Source: Cheiracanthium punctorium
Lineage: Eukaryota > Arthropoda > Arachnida > Araneae > Cheiracanthiidae
NCBI GenBank assembly: GCA_038373885.1
Contig: JAWZYV010011610.1
Location: forward strand, 124,001 to 188,000
Direction: 5' to 3'
DNA: 64,000 nucleotides
The notes under the pieces were generated by a model. That model had not been told where the DNA came from, did not search any database, and saw only the letters and a list, made by a program, of their open reading frames with translations. Made by a program: the position numbers and the translations under genes. Shown piece by piece: positions 57,008 to 64,000 of the stretch (its first letter is position 1; the number at the start of each line of letters is the position of its first letter).

Positions 57008-58064
57008 GCGGAAAGTGACACAGCGGCATTGCGAGCATATCCCTACATGAAGGGCATGCGGGGCAGGAAAGGACCAATAACGCCTTCTGCATTGATCAAA
57101 ATGATGAAGAAATTTGAATCTACCGGATCTTTGGCGTCACGTGCAAGAAGTGGTCGTCCCTCAACAGCCGCTGCTGTTGTCACTACAGTGGAGCAGACGG
57201 TGCAATCCACGTAAACGATTTCTGCACATGGGGAGAGCAGTTCCCGAGAAGTTTCGAGGCAGACAGGAGTGTCGTACGGAAGTGTGTAGAGATCACTGCG
57301 AATAATTCTGAAACGGTATCCCTATAAATTGCAACATAACCAATATCTGAAACCTCTTGACTTCGACTCTCGTCGAGATTTTGCCAATTGGGTATTCAAT
57401 AAAATGGAAGAGCAGCACGACTGGCTTCACACTGTGCTTTGGACAGATGAGGCGCATTTCACACTTTCCGGCGCCGTTAACAGTTAACACCCACAATTGT
57501 CGAGTGTGGACCACAGAAAATCCACATGCATTTGTTGAGGTACCCTTGCAACAGCCTAAAGTGACAGTCTGGTGTGGCTGATTTCATAATTGGTCCATAT
57601 TTTTTTCGAGGAAGTTACACAGACGAGTTTCAAAACAGTTTCTTGTCACTGGTCAGCGATATGCAGCACTGTTACAGAACAACATTATTCCTGAACTGCA
57701 AGCGCGACAGGCACTTCAAACAGTCACCTTTATGAAAGATGGAGCACCACCTCATATTGCTCTGCCTGTGCAACATCTGCTACGCTCAACATTTGGGGTG
57801 GATCTCATTATCAGTCGCTGCTTTAATCAATAATGGCCCCCAAGATCTCCCAATCTTACGCCCTGTGACTTTTGACTGTGGGGATTCTTGAAGTCAAAAG
57901 TGTACCGCGACCAACCGGCATCACTAGCAGCATTGAAAGATGCCATCCGCCAAAATGTATCTGCCGTAACGCAAGAAATGCTACTAAAATCTGTGAACGG
58001 TGTGGTGACTCGTCTCGTACTTCTGAATGATGGGCAGCACATTGAAAATTTACTATAGTACCAA
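57008..58064 (+). pseudogene. Dead mariner-type transposase (DUF4817-like N-terminus)
   Basis: Fragments in several frames line up with one protein: an N-terminal helix-turn-helix part (LIKMMKKFESTGSL, ARSGRPS), then WTDEAHF (first Asp, about 57,447), VTVWCG, MKDGAPPHIA (second Asp, about 57,738) and SPNLTPCDFWLWGFLKS (third acidic residue, Asp, about 57,865), a DD34D-type layout, and a C-terminal NGVVTRL. At least three frameshifts and in-frame stops (for example after TVWCG, before WPPRSPN) break it. No terminal inverted repeats seen. The family is common in arachnid genomes. Confidence 0.8.
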
Positions 58065-58139
58065 TTAACTGTAATTAAGCTGACTTGTAAATTGTCAACA
58101 TTTTTTCATTTGTAAATCATCTTTTGGTGAAATAAAACA

Positions 58140-58330
58140 CTATAGCGCTATCTGTTGTTCGCCAACAGAACTACTTTCGTTTCGTTGCCACACAAAACCA
58201 GTTTTCTTTCCCATTCGTTTGGTGCAAACCGTATCTTTGTATCGTGATTCGTTTTCGAATTATCAATTTTTAAAGTTTGTCTTGACTTTTGGATCACCAG
58301 GTATATAAAAATGAATGTTTGTGGGTGTGT
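58140..58330. repeat. Head of the 58.3-60.5 kb repeat
   Basis: atgtttgtgggtgtgtatgt, gacgttgaaaaactccaaaa and ccgtttgactgatcaccgtg form a typical conserved head preceding a tandem array, seen in Helitron-like elements of arthropods. Confidence 0.45.
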
Positions 58331-60540
58331 ATGTGTGTCTATGACGTTGAAAAACTCCAAAACCGTTTGACTGATCACCGTGAAATTTGGTAGTCTTTTA
58401 TCACGGAGAAGGTTTTTATGCTATCCATTTTCCTCTATCTCGCCGCTAGGTGGCGCTGCAGAACGTCGAATTCTATTCAATCACTTGCTATGAAAATACC
58501 GTTTGACCTATCTTGACAAAAATTGGTACGTATGGATATTTGAACACGAGCATATTTTTACGCAATCCATTTTGCTATAACTTGCCGCTAGGTTGCGCTG
58601 CAGAGCGTCAAATTCTATTCCTTTCGACTGCTTGTTATGAAAGTACCGTTCAAACGGTTTTGGTGAAAATTGGTACACATGGATATTTGAACACAGAGAA
58701 TATTTTTACACTATCTATTTTCCTTTAACTCGCCGCTAGGTGGCGCAGCTGAACGTTGAATTCTATTCAACCACTTGCTATGAAATGCCGTCTAACTTAC
58801 TCTGACGAAAATTGGTAAGTTTAGATATTTGAACACTGAGACTATTTTAACACTATACATTTTGCTATAACTTGCCGCTAGATGACACTGCAGAACGTCG
58901 AATTCTATTTCATTTAAGAGCTTGCTGTGAAAATACCGGTCAACCGATTTTAATGACAATTGGTACACATAAATATATGAACATGGAGAACACTTTTACA
59001 CTATCCGTTCGGCTATAACTTGCCACAAGATGGCGCTGCAGCACATCAACTTCTAAACTGTTCGACCAATCGCCATAAAAATTTTTATACTTACACATTT
59101 GAGCACGCAGAATATATTCTAACTGTTCATTTAGCTGTTACTCACTACTAGATGGCACTGCAGCGCATTATTACTTTAACTCGCCATTAGATCGCAATGC
59201 AGCGCACCAACTTCTTGACCGGACAGTTGATCGCTATGAAAATTGATATACATAGATACTTGAACACGAAGAACATTTTCGTGTTATCCATTTTGCTATG
59301 AATAGCTACTTCTTTGTGCTGTAGCACATCATTATCTTAACTCGCCAACAGATGGCGCAGCAGCATATAAAGACTGTTCAACTGATCTCTATGAAAACTG
59401 GTATAGATAGATATTTGAACACTGAGAATATTCTGGCGGTATCCATTTTGCTATAACTTGCCACTAGATGTCACTTCAAACCAATAACTTCAGGACCGTT
59501 CGTTCAACTGATCGCCATGGAAATTCATAAACATAGATGTTTGAACGAAAAGAATATTTTCGCGGCATCCGTTTAGCTAATAACTCGCCTTCTGTACCGT
59601 TCAACCATTTGCTATGAAAATACCGTTCAATTGATTTATGAAAATTGGTACACACAGATATTTGAGCACGGAGAATAGTTTCACGCTATCTATTTTGCTA
59701 TGACTTGCCTCTAGATGCCGATGCAGCGCACCAACTTCAAAGCCATTCAACCGATCACCTTAAAAATATGTATACATACAATTTGAGCAGAGAGAATATT
59801 TTTTTAGTATTCATTTGGCTGTACTCACAACTTGATGGCACTGCACACTGCAGCCAGGACCTGATTTCCGGGAGGGCATTCGGGGCAAGTGCCCGAGCCC
59901 CCAACAAAAAGGGGGGGGGGCAAATTGTTCTTTAAGCTTAAAAATTTGTAAATTTTGAAAAAGTTTTTGAAAGAAGGTCCCCTAATGAAGCTTTTGCCCA
60001 GGGCCCCCCCAACTCAGCAAATCTGCCCCTGACAGCAGCCCTAGAGCTTATTATTTTAACAAACCACTAGATAGCACTTCAGCAATCAACTTCTTGATCG
60101 TTCAACTAACCGCTCTGAAAATTGGTATACATACACATTTGAGCACTGAGATTATTTTCGCGTAATCCATTTTGTTTAACTCGCCCTTTGATGGCGCTGT
60201 AGCGTATTATTACTTTAATTCTCCACTAGATGGTGCTGCAGCGTATCTTAATACCGTTGAACTGTTTGCTATGAAAATTGATACACGTAGATATTTGAAC
60301 ATGAAAATATTTTGATGCTATCCATTTTGCAAAAACTTCGACAGTTGATGACGACGATGCACCGAATCATCATCTTCACCGTTCAAACGATCGCCATAAA
60401 ATCCTTTATGCATAATTATTGAACACAGATAATATTTATGCGATATCAATTCTGCTATATCTATTTATTATGATAAATAGTAATTACAATAAACCGTAAT
60501 ATAAAAAAAGAATCCATTCATTCCCGTGCGAAGAACGGGG
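58331..60540 (+). repeat. Tandem array of ~120-150 bp units (about 14-16 copies)
   Basis: Each unit has ttgctatgaaaataccgttc, aaaattggtacacatagata, tttgaacac(g)gagaatattt, ctatccattttgctataact and the core cgccgctagatggcgctgcag. The core occurs near 58,439, 58,583, 58,730, 58,873, 59,020, 59,141, 59,185, 59,340, 59,457, 59,705, 59,826, 60,065, 60,180 and 60,222. Units are diverged and some are partly deleted. A MITE interrupts it at 59,855. It ends with cattcccgtgcgaagaacgg...cagcta, a Helitron-like terminus. Confidence 0.85.
59855..60031. mobile_element. hAT-type MITE, 177 bp, 8-bp target duplication
   Basis: Ends CAGGACCTGATTT and (inward) CAGGGGCAGATTT are imperfect inverted repeats. Flanks ACTGCAGC (59,847-59,854) and ACAGCAGC (60,032-60,039) agree at 7 of 8. 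It splits one unit of the surrounding array. An inverted relative is nested at 52,108-52,256. Confidence 0.85.
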
Positions 60541-61366
60541 CATTCAGCTATTTAAATATATAGAGAGAGCTTCCTTAATGGCAACCATTACGTAAAATGA
60601 TTATTGTTTATGCTAATGCGTAAATTGCTAAGAATCCCCATAGAATAAAAAGATCCCATTGGTGCCAAATAATCTAAGCTGTTTCTTTTAATCGAGCCTT
60701 GAAGAGGGAGAAGCGAATATAGATAGTATTGATATACACGTAGTAGGTAGTATTAGTAGATTTGTAAGGAGAATATGAATAAATCACAATATACCACATT
60801 AATAAATATTTCATGAAATTAAAAGGGTTCTGTTTATCCTTTTCCAAGGATTGTCTTACAGTCAACTAAACAATAAGTAAATCTAATTTGCGTTAGTATA
60901 TCCCGTAGTAATTTGAACAGAGGAGATTACTCTAACTTTTTTTTAAATGAACATCCGTTTTTTCACATGCAGATATGATTTTAGTAATATATTCGCTTCT
61001 TCCCAAATGAAGAATGGGTGTGCAGCTATTTAAAAATAACGGTTATAAATTTCATGTAGTGTCTGAGGTATTTAATGCTACAGCTTGAACCTAAAAGACA
61101 GTATGGTGTAGAAATAAGACATTTTGAAAGTCAGGAGTTCTCTGCAAAACGTTAAGCTTTTCAATTTTTTGATCACGAATGATACTGACGTAGTTTTTCG
61201 AGTCATTATATTGCAATGATGCCAGGTTAGTACTCATGACGCAAACTTCAAGTCAAGAGTCAAATAATTTTGCTTTTTTTAGATTCCACATCACTGGAAT
61301 TAGTTCGAATTGCACATATAACGAAAATTTTGGTTTCCTGCCGTGCGAAGAACAGGCACGCAGCTA
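60541..61366. other. Noncoding stretch with Helitron-like 3' ends
   Basis: tcccaaatgaagaatgggtgtgcagctattt (61,003-61,033) and ctgccgtgcgaagaacaggcacgcagctagtt (61,333-61,364) repeat the terminus seen at 60,519: a short hairpin (ccgtgc..gcacgg-like) followed by CTA(G)T. They suggest several truncated or fused copies of one Helitron-like family. No coding sequence. Confidence 0.5.
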
Positions 61367-61800
61367 GTTCTTGTACCATAAAACACATCTTTGGAATCGA
61401 AAGCTATCTTAAAATCGCCTACTAAAACTGTTTTGCAATCTTCGCCAGGCATATTCGAACTATACTGCGAAGGCATTTTAAATACTGTTTGGAATGGGCA
61501 TCATAATCCATGAGTGTACTGTGCACTCCTTCTTTGTTCCATAAAACACCTCGGAATAGAAATCTATATTAAAATCGCCTACCAAAACTGTTTAACAATT
61601 TTCGCCAGGCACAGTCAGACTATACTTCACCTTTATAAATATCATTTGGAAAGTGTATCTCAGTCTACGAGTGTAGCGCATTTGTCGTCTCTGTCCGCAT
61701 TTGTCTATAAAACACTTTTTCGGAATTAAAACCGCCTACTAAAACTATTTTACAATATTCGCCAGAGGTTTTCTAACTATACTTGAAATATATTTATAAT
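61367..61800 (+). repeat. Tandem repeat, three ~165-bp units
   Basis: taccataaaacac, aaaatcgcctactaaaactg, ttcgccaggca and actatacttc recur at about 61,375, 61,540 and 61,704. The third unit is shortened. Confidence 0.8.
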
Positions 61801-62496
61801 AAGTTGTGGAGTTTTGGCACTAAATTTAGCGATCAATTATCAAAAATTGCAAACCTTGCGAGACTTTCAACATTTTATTAATGCCCCCCCCCCTCCACAT
61901 TACCTGGTAAACACATTTGAAAAGATCTTCACCGTTACAGTTCATATCTACAAAACTTGTCAACAAGATGAAGTAGGCAAAATTCTCGTACTAAGCGAAA
62001 TAGCACCCTAGTGCTAGAAAAAAAAAAAAAAAAAAAAAAAAAAAACTAAAATTTTTGCTAATTATCAGAGGAAATAAAAACATATCCGAGAAAGTCAAGC
62101 AAAATCGAAGAACTTAGCAGATATGCATAATATTAAAATTTGGCAATATTTTACCAGAAGTTGCTTAGCTTGGGCAATAGGAGTATCCCGAGATCTACAC
62201 TCAAGAACAAGAAAAAAGGGAAAAGTTGCTTTATTTGTCTGTTTAAAGTTGTCTAAGGAAAGATTTGGAGGTTTTAAGTCATTTTTATGAACTACGGTGA
62301 TTGTGTGCTAATAATTTTTAATCAATTAGTGAGTAATTCAAGTGTGAATATTTAGAGAATCCTCCCTAACTGCTCTAACCTTACAGATAAAATATTAGCA
62401 TTTTTTTTTTTGTGTGTGTGCGCTGTCAGGGAAAAAAAAAATTCTCACCATCCCATCATAAAAAGGAAAGGTGTAAGAATAATATATATATATACT
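61801..62496. other. Noncoding stretch with homopolymers
   Basis: C10 run (61,883), A26 run (62,019-62,045), T12/TG and A9 runs (62,400-62,450), then (TA)n before 62,497. No gene seen. Confidence 0.45.
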
Positions 62497-62600
62497 AGTT
62501 GTCTGCCAGGAGTCGAAATTCGACCACAAAGCATTAAATTTTTTAATTTGAGTGTGAATAAAGTTCTTCTGTCAAAGAGTATGGCTCACCATTCCATATA
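62497..62600 (+). repeat. Dispersed repeat, related copy at 25.57 kb
   Basis: agttgtctgccaggagtcga ... aattttttaatttgagtgtg ... agagtatggctcaccattcc matches 25,567-25,675. Confidence 0.65.
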
Positions 62601-62720
62601 CAGTGGAACTTACTAAAGTGACCACCTTGGCTAAGAGACCATCTGTCTTTAGTGACCACTTTTGTACAATTTCACTTTACAACCACCACACTTTTCAGTG
62701 AAGACAGTGTTTTTGTAAAA
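62601..62720 (+). mobile_element. Pogo/Tigger-like terminus
   Basis: CAGTGGAACTTACTAAAGTG after TA (62,599-62,600), followed by gaccaccttggctaagagac and gtgaccacttttgtacaatt, is typical of pogo/Tigger ends. No partner end was found up to the window edge. Confidence 0.55.
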
Positions 62721-64000
62721 ACTATCACATTTTTCTAAATCGTGTGGGTCACAGATAACGTGGCCATATATTTTTTCCTTCAAAACGGGACATCTACTGT
62801 TTTTAAGGTAATAGTGTAGGGAGACTGAATTTCAGGTCTGGGCATCTTTTAGTTAAGAAAAACGCGCAAACAAGCTTGTGTTAATGTTAATTTCAAAATA
62901 AAGTGTAAAAAAAAAGCCTTTGCTAAAACACACATACACTATAAAAAAGAGTGCAAGACGTACGTTTCGGGAGATACAAGCGGTAGGCCCTACTTCGACT
63001 TCAAAAATACATTCCGACGCAGGCAGGAAGGTGAGAAATGTAAACAAAAGGACACAGACAAAAGGAAGTTGTCATTCAGAAGTAAAAAAAAATTCTTAGA
63101 AAACCAGAATGGACATGGGGGGGGGGGGGGAAGAAATAAGCAAAAGAGGAACATGACTTGCATTTTGAGAGGGGAGGAAGGGATGTTAGTTTTTTTTTTT
63201 TTTTTTCCAGACACTGTCGTTGGATGATTTTAGATTTTTAGTGGCCTTTATTGAAATCGGTACCCTGGGTTGCACTCTTTCTAAAAGCAGGTCATTTTCA
63301 AAAAACGGGAGATTACGGTGTCCCAAAGCTGTGCTTGGGGACAACGCGACAAGCCACTTAAAAACAGGACGTATGGTCACCTTAGTCATAGGGTCATCTC
63401 CCTCTACAGACCTTGGATTTCACACATTCATTTTGTATTTTGAGCAATTTAAGCTAATCTAAAAAGTCTAGTGGGCCCCCTCCCAAAATTGAGCCGTCCT
63501 CGGCTAAAGGCCCATTATGTTTAGAGTTATAAAATCTTAAACTCTTGAATGATTGAACTCTACTTGATGAGGCGTACCACTGACCATGTATAAAAGCTTG
63601 CTGCCTCAATAAATTTGCACTTTTTTTGAATGATTGTCCTTGAGATTTATTTTCTGTCACTGCAAATGCAGGTATATTTGAAAAATGAGTTTTTTGAAAG
63701 GATATGGTAAAATAGTATCAGAATATTTTATAAGTGGAATTAAAATTATTTCATTGCCAGTGGTTTCAGTTCAAACTTCGCAATCAATAGCATTACAACG
63801 TATAAACTTGAAGCGCATTCTTGTTCCATTGACTAATGTTTCCTTTGTATTTAAGTTTCTTAGTATTGAAAGAAAATTGCATTGTTATACTAATAACTTA
63901 TGTGATGTCAAACTATGGTACTTTTTGATTAGCCAGGTGCAAATCCCACAAACTGTTTTTCCTGGGAAACGTTTAAAGACTACTTCTGAAACACTGTCGT
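62721..64000. other. Noncoding stretch, nothing recognised
   Basis: Contains G15 and T17 runs (63,117; 63,190) and short open frames without motif. 62,755-62,800 (gtggccatat...aaaacgggac) and 63,298-63,382 (aaaaaacggga...ggacgtatggtcacc) share words and may be parts of one decayed transposon. Confidence 0.4.

Noticed and set aside
58331..61800. Tandem units as a possible CRISPR array
   Set aside because: Units are 120-165 bp, fully diverging, eukaryotic in context, with no short identical repeats and unique spacers.

Overview
The window looks like a piece of an AT-rich arthropod nuclear genome, most likely an arachnid and possibly a spider. This rests on the element mix: a Bel/Pao retrotransposon, a Gypsy retrotransposon, Tc1/mariner, hAT miniature elements, Helitrons and a FLYWCH-MULE gene with spliceosomal introns, all in AT-rich DNA with many long C or G runs. 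No marker gene fixes the species. I see no conventional host gene; nearly everything recognisable is a mobile element, a wreck of one, or a tandem array.

Left third (1-11 kb): the 3' end of a Bel/Pao element (integrase plus a 294-bp LTR), then unexplained AT-rich DNA with a 380-bp (TA)n tract and small hAT-type miniature elements at 6.8 and 10.5 kb that have 8-bp target duplications. At 11,251-15,429 lies a 4.2-kb hAT-type element with perfect 8-bp target duplications. It ends only 24 bp before the start codon of a five-exon FLYWCH-MULE transposase gene (15,462-22,250). Splicing with five GT-AG-bounded exons gives 463 aa, apart from one extra C in a C10 run of exon 1. Its introns hold a tRNA-like SINE head and several inverted-repeat elements.

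Middle (22-38 kb): interspersed repeats, one split by a 1.8-kb hAT-type element (26,315-28,150), a TA-flanked miniature element (30,980-31,261), a CpG-rich stretch (33.1-33.5 kb) and a long array of units of about 150-165 bp (33.5-36.5 kb). A non-autonomous Helitron (36,661-38,553) and an apparently intact Tc1-like element (38,870-40,278, 346-aa transposase) are both inserted into a second array with a unit of about 125 bp.

Right-middle (40-51.5 kb): the 165-bp family reappears in the opposite orientation. It has been split by a 950-bp foldback element, an old solo LTR, a very young full-length Gypsy element (42,822-49,916, minus strand, equal-length 893-bp LTRs, intact gag and pol) and another old solo LTR. 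Gag and pol are joined by a -1 frame overlap with a textbook slippery heptamer touching the gag stop codon.

Right end (51.5-64 kb): a Helitron fragment and a second full Helitron copy (54,912-56,825), nested hAT-type miniature elements, a dead mariner-type transposase (57.0-58.1 kb), a 2.2-kb tandem array carrying the recurring core gatggcgctgcag, and Helitron-like 3' ends. The only candidates for being expressed are the mobile-element genes: MULE, Tc1-like, and Gypsy gag and pol.
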